NCBI GenBank assembly: GCA_003024785.1
Contig: PUQB01000040.1
Location: forward strand, 144,978 to 208,977
DNA from: Selaginella tamariscina
Lineage: Eukaryota; Streptophyta; Lycopodiopsida; Selaginellales; Selaginellaceae
Direction: 5' to 3'
Length of the DNA stretch: 64,000 nt
Shown: piece by piece, positions 18,961 through 29,143 of the stretch
How positions within the stretch are numbered: position 1 is the first letter of the stretch
How the letters are laid out: every line of letters begins with the position of its first letter
Notes under the pieces: model-generated
The model's database searches: none
Told to the model about the DNA's origin: nothing
The model's input: only the letters and a program-made list of their open reading frames with translations
Made by a program: the position numbers and the translations under genes

Positions 18961-19163
18961 TGTTAGGAAACTATGTACAAACTAAGACCTCACAAAACCA
19001 CCCGACCTCCCCCGAGCTGTCTCTAGTCTCACACGCTGCTCTCCAAAAGGCTTCCAATATTAGTGTGCCTTTAGTTCTCTTAGATTTAGGTATAGCTCTT
19101 TAGGAATATTCTAGCTTATACCTTTCTGGGGATATTCTTTGATTCATTATACGAGTCGTAACA
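18961..19163 (-). repeat. F1 5' LTR (203 bp)
   Basis: Minus strand TGTTACGACTCG...CCTAACA; matches the F2 LTR at 23947-24156. Confidence 0.85.
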
Positions 19164-19873
19164 TACGTAATTTGATAGTTGTGAGAATATGATGAAGCAC
19201 TGGAATACCGTCGTCTCCTTGTCCTTGCTTTTGGGGTTGTGTAGCGTGTTCAACTCATGTAGTAGCCCTACTACGACTAGCTCCCCAATCCGGTTTCTAT
19301 CCCTGCTCAGATTGATGATAGACATACCGATCTCCTTATTGAATCCAGCTGGCATCTTACGGAAAGCAAATGCAGTTGTGATATACCTTAATATGTCCCT
19401 TATGAAGGTTCGTGCAGGATTGATGTTGGTGCCGCATTCGCCGTCTTCTGCTTCTGGCGAAACTTATCCAATTATCAGTGTAGTGATGGACGTATATGTG
19501 ACTTGTGGAATGGATCATAGGAGATGTCTGGTTCTGGAAATTCAAACACATCTTGAATGAGCTTACTTGTAAATGCAAATGCGCCGCCCTGTAGTTGTAA
19601 CGCCTGTATTGCGGCATATATGCCTTGATCGCTTGGTCGACTAAGTGTTCCCTTGTTGATCCAAACGTTTGTGTACAAACGTTCGAAATATCGCTCCAGC
19701 TGCATTCTCTGGATCCATTCTCGTATGTCCGAAATGAGTGTTGGTGCCGGACGGACAATCCAATAAAGCATTGGTGTAAGCAGAATTGAAACTGCTAGTT
19801 CTGATTGAGACGCCGTATTGACCCTTGTTGCCGAAGTACTCATCGTATCTGTGTACTCGTCCATGGATTCCAT
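19164..19873 (-). pseudogene. E extra ORF, proximal part
   Basis: Starts with MESMDEYTDTMS at 19873 and is open for 132 residues (PTLISDIREWIQRMQLERYFERLYTNVW, FTSKLIQDVFEFPEPDIS). It then shifts frame and continues with FNKEIGMSIINLSRDRNRIGELVVVGLLHELNTLHNPKSKDKE up to the F1 insertion. It lies downstream of integrase, an unusual place for a retroelement ORF. A helical, capsid-like protein is possible, but I do not recognise the family. The plus-strand copy at 31275-31595 shares the LVVVGL...LHNPKSKDKET block, so the ORF was spread by the element. Confidence 0.5.
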
Positions 19874-20454
19874 ATGTGCCCGTGAAATAAAAGAAGAAAG
19901 TGAAAAACTTGAAGATGGGAAGGAGAAGAAACTAAAGAAGAATTGACTGCTAGCGGCGGAGGAGTGCCCTTATCTTATACTCAGAGAATTTATGGTCTGT
20001 CAGTTTCTGTGCTGTGGTCCACGTGTCGATATCAGATTTGTTGAGTGTGAATTCCTTGGTTTTTGATAGATTTGGCAGGGAATATCTTATCATTGGATTT
20101 TTGCATTCCTCGAACTTGTCGCTTTCTGGATTCTGTCATTCGCTCGTGTGAGAATCCTGTTGATGTTTGAGAAGATTCTGCTGACATCCACTCTCCAGGT
20201 GGCCACATGCTTTTCCATGTCTTGTTCTGACTTAACGGTTTTGATAATATTCCGTGTTACTATTTAGTGCAGATGTTTTTGGTTCCGTTGTATCGTGTTG
20301 TTCGTACTCCGGATCATTGTTGAGTCTTCCTCTGGCTTGTTAGATGTATATTTCCGTATGCGATTCATATTCGTTGTAAGTAAAAACATGTTGTAGCGTT
20401 CATCAATGTATAGTGTTTGTCTCGTATGTCGGTAATTATATATGGTCCACACCA
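19874..20454 (-). other. E spacer between integrase and extra ORF
   Basis: About 580 bp without a convincing coding frame on either strand. A purine-rich stretch on the plus strand (19885-19945) precedes the extra ORF start. It could hold a subgenomic promoter or a splice acceptor, but no clear motif is visible. Confidence 0.4.
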
Positions 20455-21420
20455 CTTGGATTTGAATTTATGACCAATCGGTCAAAGATTCCCTTGATAA
20501 CCATTTCTCCGACTCGAATATGGGTCGTCGTTGTACTCGTCGTAATCGATCGTGCCATGCCTTAATATGTGTTTGTATTGCTTGTAATATTAAAAACTGC
20601 TTGCTGTTCGTTTCTCATCAAGTTTTTCAAGTTGTAGTAGTCGTTGTTTAACTTGCTCTGTTTCCCCAATGCCGTATTCGAGTGACATCCGCAATGATGG
20701 TATATATACTCTATAGGCGTAATAGCTTCTAATCCGTATGTAAGTTGAAATGGAGTAAACTTTGTTGCACTTTATACGTAGTACGTATGCCCATAATGCT
20801 GATGGAAGTTTTTCATCCCAATTTTTGCGATTGGTGTTTACTATCTTGGTTAGTACGGTCTTCAGTATTTTGTTAGTAGCCTCTACTTGTCCATTTCCTT
20901 GTGGATAATACGCAGTAGAGGTGTAATGCTTTACCAAATATTCGTTGCAGAGTACTTTGATGACGTTGTTGACGAAATGAGTTCCTTGATCACTGATAAG
21001 TTCCATTGGAGCGCCAAATCGTACTACGATATTCTCGTAATAAACTTAGCTACCCGTGTTGCGCGGCAATCCGTAATGCGATAGCCTCTGCCCATTTAGT
21101 AACATAGTCCGTGAGTACAATATATATTGATTCCTCTTGCTACTTTTAGGATTGATTGGTCCCATAAAATCCATTCCCCATTTCATAAATGGAGCTAATG
21201 GTTCCGTTGGATGTAATGGTTGACTTGATGGTGTGGAGCTGGTGGTGTTCATTGCACTTCAAACTTTTGACAATATTCGATAGCATCCTTGAATAACGTG
21301 GGCCACCATAATCCAGACTGTAATATTTTTGTGCTGTTAACGTTCCTGCAAAATGTCCCCATGTTCCCTGAAAGCTTCCCGTACGGTCTGCACTTCTTCC
21401 ATTGGCACACATCTCCTTAA
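20455..21420 (-). pseudogene. E integrase
   Basis: Minus strand: a degenerate zinc-binding part (21412-21250), then WGMDFMGPINPKSSKRNQYI (about 21205-21146) with the first catalytic Asp. MELISDQGTHFVNNVI holds the second Asp, and YYPQGNGQVEATNKILKTVL the Glu (21006-20870). A GPYIIT-like GPY/F segment lies near 20455. A single 138-residue open stretch (20590-21006) contains the second Asp and the Glu. No chromodomain follows. Frameshifts separate the parts. Confidence 0.85.
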
Positions 21421-21649
21421 AACTTCATCTTTGCCCTTCTTATATAGTATACTGACACCATGCAGTATGGCTTACATCGTAATACGAGTTTTTGCGTTGT
21501 TGCGTTGTTACGTACTTATGTGGTACTATTCAGTAGTTAAAAAGTATTCAATATCTTGAAGATATCCTTCGTGATTTCCAAGTTTTGTTTGTTGCTCTTG
21601 TTGTATCTGAAATAATTAGCATCTGGTAGTTCATCATTCACCAACACCT

Positions 21650-22060
21650 TCTTCTTCATTTGTAATACGACTTAGAAATCTGCTTGTTGGTATAACTTGC
21701 CTGGTTTGTGAATGATTTGAAAGCGAACTCCTGCAATAATAAAAACCAACGTACTAATCTTCCTTCGAGCTTAGTCTTGCTTAACAAATGTGTCAAAGCT
21801 TGATGATCGACAATGAATTTGACTTTGTTTGCTAGCAGATAATGCCGAAATTTCTTTGCTGCATAAACCATTCCTAGTGCCTCCTTTTCTATAGTCGTGT
21901 AATTTTCTTCTGCATGCTAACCGTGACTCGCATAATATAATGGTCGATCTTTCCTGTCTTCCTGGGTTTGCGTTAATATGCATCCGAACATATGACGATG
22001 CATCCACTTGTACATGAAACTCCTGTTGCCAATTTGGACTCGCTAAAATAGAGCCTTCAT
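21650..22060 (-). pseudogene. E RNase H
   Basis: Minus strand: QVDASSYV with the catalytic Asp, an ENYTTIEKEAL-like block (Glu site; frame broken), then MVYAAKKFRHYLLANKVKFIVDHQALTHLLSKTKLEGRLVRWFLLLQEF, the V-D-H-x-A-L motif and C-terminal helices. It would degrade element RNA in the RNA-DNA hybrid. At least two frameshifts. Confidence 0.85.
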
Positions 22061-22805
22061 TAATGCTGCTTTAACGTATTGAAACTCTGTTCGCATTGCG
22101 CATCCCATTTGAATGGTTGCGTTTTCCTCAAAAGCATAGTTAATGGCTTCGCTATTGCTGTAGTTTTTGATAAATCTTCGATGATATCCCATTTCCCTAA
22201 AAGCCGTCGTACTCCGCTTACGTCTTTAGGAGGTTGCATTGTTTGTATGACTTTGATTTTATCTTGATCCACCATTATTCCATCCTTGCATATAATATGC
22301 CCAAGAAAATTCCTGATCTCACGGAAAACACGCACTTCTCCGGATTAAGAGCTATATTGTTCAATCGGCATTTCCCAAAACACTTCGTTAAACAGTCCAG
22401 GTGTATATCTTGTGCTCCATAAATGCTAAAATCATCCAAAAAACTTTCATAAACGTGGTCAAATAATCCCGGAATGTTTCGCTAACCAAACGTTGAAAGG
22501 TAAATGGTGCATTACATAGCCCAAAAGGCATAACACGATACGCATATGTACCCCAAGGACTAATGAATGCCGTTTTTAGTTGATCCTCAGGATCTACTTG
22601 AACTTGGTTATATCCTGAAAATCCGTCCAAAAAGAGTACATTTCGTGTCCTGCTACTGTATCCAACAATTCTTCGGTGAATGGTATTGGGTACGTATCCC
22701 GCTTCGTTACATTCATTCAACTTCTTATAATTGATGCAAATACGTAATTTGCCATTCTTCTTTGGGACTATGACTATTGGTGATAACCATTCAACATCTT
22801 TAAAA
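22060..22805 (-). pseudogene. E reverse transcriptase, 5'-truncated
   Basis: Minus strand: WLSPIVIVPKKNGKLRICINYKKLN (motif 1-2), LFLDGFSGYNQVQVDPED, KTAFISPWGTYAYRVMPFGLCNAPFTFQR. The F-L-D-D-F active site is split from the preceding MKVF by a frameshift in a run of T (about 22440), followed by FLGHIICKDGIMVDQDKIKVIQ (thumb). Upstream of 22805 the palm N terminus is replaced by sequence of a different RT (G). All catalytic motifs after the junction are present. Confidence 0.9.
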
Positions 22806-23192
22806 TTAATGGTAAAGAGTGTTGATTTTGCACTGTGACTTTGTTCAATCCATGATAGTCGACAGCCAGGCAAAGACTCCCGTCTTTCTTGAAGACAAAG
22901 AAAATTGGGACATCGACTGGTGAATGCAAGTGGCAAATAAAATTGGTGAGAAGGTTTTCTTCAATATATGCATGCACATCTCTAGTTCTGTAGGCGAAAG
23001 GCCATAGATTGGTCCATATGGAGGTTCCTTCCCATCCATGAGATCAATGGAGCAGTCATATAGGCAATGAGGTGGTAGCTTGGTCGCCTTCTTCTTATCA
23101 AACACATCTGCAAAGTCTTGGTACTTGCTAAAAAGCACCATTAGAACCTTCTCCAAAAACGTGTTGGAAAGATGAAGAGCGATAACAAACAT
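22806..23192 (-). pseudogene. G element RT N-terminal fragment
   Basis: Minus strand: KYQDFADVFDKKKATKLPPH, CSIDLMDGKEPPYGPIYGLSPTELE, then (frameshift) EENLLTNFICHL, PIFFVFKKDGSLCLAVDYHGLNKVTVQNQHSLPLI. This is the start of a Tf1/chromovirus-type RT and stops at the LPLI block, where E sequence takes over. The matching 3' part of the same family (RNase H to chromodomain) lies at 13034-13985. Confidence 0.75.
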
Positions 23193-23946
23193 AGTGGGAT
23201 CATGTTGACCAACATCACAAATGTTATGTGCAAAATGTTGATCACTGAATCACGGAATGCATTAGTGAACGAATGATCAATCAAATCTGATCATGTTATG
23301 ATGAAGTTTGAACCATTAAAAATTGAGACACTTAGATTCCGTTGTGTCATTTTCTTCAATGTGATTTCATCTCCGAAGTGCCCAATCATCTTCGGACTTC
23401 CATGGTTGCAACTGATACACCCTATTATCGATTAGAAGACATACAGTTTGTGCAACTCTAATGTATTTTGTTCACTACCTCGACTCAAGCAAGTTAATGA
23501 GATGGCTTCAAGATAATAGCATGGGAAATAACAAACTCTCATTAACATTTGCTCCACTGTTCATGAGTCCCTTGTAGCAGATGGTAGACCATGAAGACTT
23601 GACTTGGACATTTATGTGAAATACTTTAGTAGTAAGTGCTCAAGAGTTGAAACACCTTTATTTACAAATCAGATAATTCCTACTCTGATTGGTTCTCATT
23701 ATTTCCCTACTGCACATCTTGATCCACAACATAGACTAGGATGATTTGGACGGTGATGACAATGCTCCAAATTGTGGTTTGGATCTCCAACATATCAGCA
23801 CAAATTGTTGTCGATTGGGTGTTGTCCCTCAACATCTAAAAGTTGTTGACAGTGACAATTGTCCAGCTCCATTAGTTCAAGTGCATTCCTTCCTCCTTTG
23901 TGGGCAATGGCAAGAACAACATTGTGAGGAAACTCCACACACCTAC
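23193..23946 (-). other. Degenerate G protease/gag region
   Basis: No open frame. Positioned upstream of the G RT, so expected to be protease and gag. Short minus-strand pieces (MIGHFGDEITLKKMTQRNLSVSIFNGSNF) could be protease remnants, but no D-S/T-G was found. It ends at the F2 LTR (23947). Confidence 0.35.
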
Positions 23947-24156
23947 TGTTACGACCCGTATAACGAATCAAAGAATATTCCCCAGAAAGGTATAAGCTAG
24001 AATATTCCTAAAGAGCTATACCTAGATCTAAGAGAATTAAGGGCACACGAATATTAGAAGCTTTTTTGAAGAGCAGCATGTGGAGACTAGAGACAGCTCG
24101 GGGGAGGTCGGGTGGTTTTGTGAGGGTCTTTAGTTTGTACGTAGTGGTGCCTAACA
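23947..24156 (+). repeat. F2 LTR
   Basis: Begins TGTTACGACCCGTATAACG and ends GTGCCTAACA; matches 18961-19163 inverted and both parts of the split F1 3' LTR. Confidence 0.85.
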
Positions 24157-24175
24157 ATTGGTATCAGAGCAAGGT
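24157..24175 (+). other. F2 primer-binding site (tRNA-iMet)
   Basis: TTGGTATCAGAGC starts two bases after the LTR: the canonical plant initiator-Met complement. Confidence 0.9.
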
Positions 24176-24439
24176 TCGAGATGAGTGCATGGTGGGAAGG
24201 GATAATACCACCTGTGTGGAGACGTCGGACACTAAAAGGCAAATTGTAAGCAAGCCCATGGGCAAAAATTTCAATGGCAACAAGGACAAGTAGACACCTA
24301 AGAAGCTTTAGGAGATGGAGCGTGGAGAGGAGCACAAACGAGACTTCTCTAAACCACAAGGTAAATTTCTATTTGTTCTTGCTCAATAGGTAAACTACAT
24401 GGCACGGGAGGAGCCACACACACGTGCTATTGTGGTGGA

Positions 24440-25000
24440 GTTGCACAAAGAGCCTCAATATGAGATTGGGCTCAACTATCACACAGAGTTACAGTGCTTG
24501 TGTGGAGGAGTTACAGTTGGAGGTTGGCAAAACCAGCTAGTGGAGCTGTGCGAAGAGCCTCAATACGAGATTGAGGGCTCAGCTATCACACAGAGCTACA
24601 GTGCTTGTGTGGAGGAGTTACAGCTGGAGGTTGGCAAAACCCAGCTGGTGGAGCTACGCGAAGAGCCTCAATACGAGATTGAGGGCTCAGTTATCACACA
24701 GAGCTACATTGCTTATGTGGAGGAGTTACAGCTGTAGGTTGGCAAACCCAGCTGGTGGAGCTGCACGAAGACTGTGCCTTAATACAAGATTGAGGGCTCA
24801 GCTATCACACAGAGCTACAGTGCTTGTGTGGAGGAGTTACAACTAGAGGTTGGCAATGCATTTGTAATGCATCCATAGATACATGAGCTGCACGAAGATT
24901 GTGCCTCAATACGAGATTGAGGGCTCAGTTGTCACACAGAGCTAAATTGCTTGTGTGGAGGAGTTATAACTAGAGGTTGGCAAAACCCAGCTGGTGGAGA
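24440..25000 (+). repeat. F2 coding tandem repeat (5 units of about 108 bp)
   Basis: The word GCCTCAATACGAGATTGAGG or a variant occurs at about 24450, 24555, 24663, 24775 and 24902. The first three units are in one open frame and give 36-residue repeats (EEPQYEIEGSAITQSYSACV, then EELQLEVGKTQLVEL). The later units have stops. The spacing of 105-112 bp is a multiple of three in the intact units (108 = 36 codons). Confidence 0.85.
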
Positions 25001-25199
25001 CTTTCTTTCTTGCGGAGCTAGTGCGTGTGGATCCTAAGATCTAGTGAAGCACCAAGCACATGAAGCTTAAGTATAGTGAAGTGAAAGACACTTGGTTTGG
25101 AACAAAGCTTGAGTCTCTAAACAAGTTCTTTTACTGTCACCTTGAACGTTCCCAGGCGTCCTTCGTTCTTTTTAGTGTTAATATACACAGTCGGCCCCT

Positions 25200-27190
25200 T
25201 GACCTAGTAGTTCCTTAGCTTTTTGGGTAACTTCCCGAGCTTCCTGCTGTTGTTCTGTGAGTTTCATCACTATGTCATTGTGTTTTTTCGCCACCTCTGA
25301 AAGGTTGAGGTTGCAATATACCGCCATGACTTCCTTTAGCTGGTCCAAGGCCTCCACGAGCTCGGTATAGGCCGTGGAGGTTCATCGTTCGTCGGCCTGG
25401 AAATGTTGGTAGTTACCCTTGAACTTGTCCTTGGACTTGGCTCCTTCTCCTCCCTGGCCAGGTCCAATTGATCGCTCGGGTGTTTCTGTTGGGGATTCCG
25501 GTGGTAGCGGGGATCCTACAGCTAGGGGAATCGTGTGTATGGGTTTCGACGTCCCATGCTCTGGTGATTCCTGGTCAAGGAAGGGGCTACCCTCCGCCTG
25601 TTCCTCTATTGACCCCGAGGGTTCTGGCTGTTCCCTACGGCCATGTTGTCCTTCCCTTCTCTGTTCTTTGTCCCTCATTTGGAGTGGTGGTGGTGCTCTA
25701 ACTGTTGTCCGGCCAAACGAGCCTATGGTCATAATAGCAAAATGGCTGGCTGTGGGGAGCCTTTGCTTAGTACCGGTCTAAACTCCGTGAATTCCACTAG
25801 TTAGAGCCGGAACCAGGTACTACTTAAGGCAGTCAACCCAATTTACCGCGACTCCTTCCCAGGCCCAAGACCGTTTGCCAACCGCCTGGTGATTCGACTC
25901 CTTGTTCTTCCCGTAAGCATGAAGGCCACTAGCATTATGAACTCGACTGTTTCCTCCTTTGCTTGTATGCCTCGTAGTCCATGTGTTCATGTGGTGGCGG
26001 GCTGTTGAACCTCCTTGTTCGAGCATTCCCCTAGGGTGAGGGCGTCCCCTGGTAGTCAGAAGACTATCGCTAGTTTGCCGAACATAATGCGGAATACTGC
26101 GCTCCCATCCGTGCAGAACTATATTCCCCTGCGCCCGGTTTGACTAGCTACTAGTTTCGCTGACTGGAGGAATTGTCTGGCCTTCTCGACGAATCCTGGG
26201 TCCTCCACTTCTCTCCATGAAAGGTCGAAGAATTCGTCCAATCGCAGCTATCTCCTGACTCGCCGGAGGTCGGGTCGCCCGATTAATTCCTTGAACCTGG
26301 AGTGCCTGGGCAACACCAGTTCCACTGATCGTTCCTGGCCCTCGATGAACACGCAAATCTCTTTGATTACCACTGGCGGATTCCTCTTGTCCACCCCGTG
26401 GTCATGGTAGTGGGAGTGTGGCAATGTACACCTCCTTCCCGACTATAGGTGTCGTGGAAGTCCTTGTGACATCCTCCGAGGTGACTGGCACGTCTATCCC
26501 TGTGCCTAGATACGCAATGATGGCGCCGCTTGACCATCATTGTCTTCGTAGTATGTGCCTTATGCATGCGGTCCAACCTCGTGAACCATGTGATCCTGTG
26601 AGCTGGCCACATGTGCATTTGGAGATCTTGCTTCCGACCGCCCCGTCTTCCCTGTTGTGTTACCTCGTGGTTCGATTGCCCTGCCCGGGATTCCTTGGCC
26701 TGTGCTCCATCTGGGTGGCCAAAGCGGCTACTGTCGGCTGCCCATTGTGGTACATGTCCGTTATTATCGACTATTATGGTTTTGATGGTGCATGGTGGGG
26801 CCCATCCTGGTTCTAACTGTAGAGCCTTACCTGTTGATCCCTTCCTGCTACTTCTTCCCCATATTGGCCCCGTGCGTCCCCCATCTGGGACTTTGCGTCC
26901 TACTTCTACCAGGGAGGGTCTATGCCAGAGCTTCTTCCCCCACACTTCCAGGGCTGATCTCGTGGTAGGGTACTTACCGTTGAAGCCAGGGCCGATATAA
27001 GGCTATCGATTCATACTGATACCGGGCTTGGGGTGGCTCTGCTTGATTAGTGCGATTCGTTCGACTGGGGTATGTCCAAATGGGCCCTCCGGAATTGTCC
27101 TGGTGGTCGATGAACTAGTTTTTGCACCCCACTGTGTCTGGATAGTTTCGGGCTTCGGTCGCTCCCCTACGATCCTTGGTTCGTTCATGC
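25200..27190 (-). pseudogene. H unidentified ORF after protease
   Basis: Several minus-strand pieces (26945-26367, 26356-26144, 26026-25820, 25732-25382), all basic or Pro/Ser/Gly-rich and in different frames. The block VAFMLTGRTRSRITRRLANGLG (frame near 25950-25880) matches MTFMFTRRMERRVATQLANALC at 34850-34760 in H', so it is a true coding relic. No RT, RNase H or integrase motif is found. The C-terminal piece (25732-25382) is hydrophilic, with PERSIGPGQGGEGAKSKDKF. Function unknown. Confidence 0.45.
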
Positions 27191-27194
27191 TGAG

Positions 27195-27641
27195 CTACCT
27201 CTGATGATAGGCATCTTGCCTGGCACGGCTCGATCCTGGGGGTTGGCCTGCGGGGGTCGCCGTTGTGCTCTTGTTCCATCCTCCGTGCCTGCTTGGCTCC
27301 TGGTATTCTAGCACCCTGAATTTCTGTGCGGGGGCCTCGGTTTGGCCTGTAGGTATGGACCTTATCGCCCGTCTGGTTTGGAATTTTATTTGTTGGTGCT
27401 CCCAGTCATGCTGCACCTTCGCACCTCTGAGCCAAGGTCGACCGAGGAGTAGGTCGAATCCCCCTCTAGCGTGTATGTCTAAAACCACAACGTTTATCCA
27501 AAATTTGACCTTTTGGATCTCGACTTCTACTGGCCTCAAGATGCCCTTAAGCGCCACCTTGGCCTGATTTGCCATGAGTACCTGAAAGGGAGTAGACTTC
27601 GGAGTTGGCATACGCAACTCCCTGTGGAGCTCTGCTGACAT
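27195..27641 (-). pseudogene. H aspartic protease, C-terminal part
   Basis: Minus-strand 148-residue frame with NQAKVALKGILRPVEVEIQKVKFWINVVVLDIHARGGFDLLLGRPWLRGAKVQHDW. The D-L-L-L-G-R-P-W-L block is the retropepsin C-terminal signature. The catalytic D-S/T-G should lie upstream (27650-27900) but is not in this frame; MTLTVNQQRF-like residues there are broken. It follows the zinc-knuckle region and ends at the unidentified ORF. Confidence 0.75.
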
Positions 27642-27928
27642 GACGTTGACTGTGAATCAGCAGCGTTTCTTGCTCTGTCAATGTCTGGGCCTCTCTGCTT
27701 CTGAAGGCGTGGCTTCGTCGTCTCCTTACCTTTCTTAGCGATTCTTGGCCTTGGCTGGGCTCCGCAGGTCCTGAGACAGTCGGTCCTTCGGTTTGCTTCC
27801 TTACCCACTGCTTTAATACTGGGGGTTTTGTTGCCTGTTTCTTTCTGGGGGTTTTGTTGCCTATTTCTTTCTTGAGCACCTTCGCGTTCCCCTGGTTCTA
27901 TGCCCTTGCGGTTCTCTTGTTTCGTCCG

Positions 27929-28305
27929 CTAAGGAGCTTGCGATATTATGTTTGTCCTAATGTCCTGTTCTAGCAGTACGACCGTTACTTGGTTTACTTG
28001 TGGTGCGGGGGTTGGCGTTGGGCTAGCGGAGATCTGCCCGTTACTCGCCCTGGCAATGCCGGCTGCTTGCGCCTCTAGCATTGGTTTAATTAACGATACC
28101 CATGAACATTGGTAGAGCGGGTGTGGGCCTCTGCAAAGTGCGCACAACACCTCCTTGCGTTCCGGCCGTCTCTCTCTGTCGCCATACCTAGGTCGATACG
28201 ATTGCCGCTCACAGGAACGGGACCTACAATTCCGGTCTCCCGAACAGGACCTCCTACAAGGTTGATTATCCCCCTCCATCTTGCGGCCATAACTCCTTCC
28301 GCCAT
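27929..28305 (-). pseudogene. H gag zinc knuckle region
   Basis: Minus strand: basic Arg/Ser/Gly-rich stretch (RSCSGDRNCRSRSCERQSYRPRYG) followed by CALCRGPHPLYQC, a CX2CX3HX4C zinc-binding motif one residue shorter than the usual knuckle. It would bind RNA as nucleocapsid. In frame with an Ala/Pro/Thr-rich tail ending at 27929. Confidence 0.7.
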
Positions 28306-28760
28306 CTACACCCCATTCGGTCTTTCGTTCTACTGTTAGTGCGGCCGCCTATGGTAGCCTATTGCTTAGGAGTTTGGCCAGCCGGTAGCAATCGTCTGTG
28401 TTGTGGGACCCGCGGATGTTACATATTGTCCCCGCGTGCAGTGTATCCCATTTGAGCCAGTGTTGTGGTTAGGTCTTCCTTCCATGTGGCCCCTCGTTGG
28501 GTTTCCCCCCATTGCAATTGCATGTGCCCCTTGGCTCCTAACCGTTTCTCCTTTCTGGCCGGCTTTGGAGCATCAGAGAGGTTTTCCTCATCCAAGGTGG
28601 TGTCGTTTGCCCCCTCTGCGTCCGATTTGTCCTGTGTCTTCCTTTCCTGGCATCTTTCAGCTTCTCGCTTCTCAACCTTCTTGGTGTACCGAAGTAGTTT
28701 GTTGAACGTCCGGTTGTCATCTAAGCCGATCCACTTACGGATCTCCGGCCGTAGTCCCTT

Positions 28761-29141
28761 TCAGTACCACATTTTCTTGGTCAGGTCAACTGGGGCGTCT
28801 CTTAGTCGGGCGATGTACCCTAGCATGTGGACTGTGTATTTGTCGATTGACTCTCCCACTTTCTGTTTCAAGCTCGTTAGCTTGTGGATCACCTCTTCTT
28901 CACTCTTTTCCTCCCAGAAGGTATCCAGAAACGCCCTCCGTGCGGTTTCCCAGCAAGCTCCTTCGTTTGCCTTGTGGAATCGCATCCACCAGGTGTGTGC
29001 CTTCTTGTCCAGAGTGCATGCGAATGCACTCAGCTTCTTGTGATTATTGATTACGCTCCGAAGTTCGCACACATGTTCGAACTTGTGTACGTATTGGTAT
29101 GCGGCTTCCCCCTCTGCTCCATGGAACGCGGGTAAGGGCAC
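28761..29141 (-). pseudogene. H gag capsid domain
   Basis: Open 126 residues on the minus strand: MPLPAFHGAEGEAAYQYVHKFEHVCELR, FACTLDKKAHTWWMRF, WETARRAFLDTFWEEKSEEEVIHKLTSLKQKVGESIDKYTVHM. This is the retrotransposon gag fold pattern (F-x-G..A..W, then a helical block with L-x-x-L-K-Q). It is flanked by Arg/Pro-rich low-complexity regions in other frames (29144-30070). Confidence 0.8.
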
Positions 29142-29143
29142 TA

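Larger units (their letters stand above)
15698..19163 (-). mobile_element. Element F1: short-LTR Ty3/gypsy inserted in E
   Basis: 5' LTR at 18961-19163 (203 bp) and 3' LTR remnant at the left end (starts TGTTAGG on the plus strand at 15698). Flanks TACAT (15693-15697) and TACGT (19164-19168) are a one-mismatch 5-bp target duplication. The E ORF reads across the insertion point when compared with the copy near 31500. Inside are a protein-coding tandem repeat and RT, RNase H and integrase remnants, all on the minus strand except one inverted block (15812-16355). Confidence 0.8.
13990..22805 (-). mobile_element. Element E: Ty3/gypsy with extra ORF after pol, 5'-truncated
   Basis: Minus-strand order: RT (from 22805), RNase H, integrase, a spacer, a long extra ORF (19873 down to 14550, interrupted by F1), polypurine tract (14549-14536) and 3' LTR (14535 down to about 13990). 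The 5' LTR, gag and protease are absent: at 22805 the sequence changes to another element's RT. It lies between two halves of G. Integrase type (MDFMGPINPKS) and absence of a chromodomain point to the non-chromodomain, Tat/Athila-like side of Ty3/gypsy, by eye only. Confidence 0.7.
23947..25147 (+). mobile_element. Element F2: 5' end of an F element
   Basis: LTR 23947-24156 (210 bp, TGTTACG...CCTAACA), primer-binding site, five coding repeat units, and the segment matching 18170-18260 of F1 (AEL..RVDPK, then KLEYSEV). It ends within that segment at about 25147, where element H begins. No pol remains. Confidence 0.8.
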
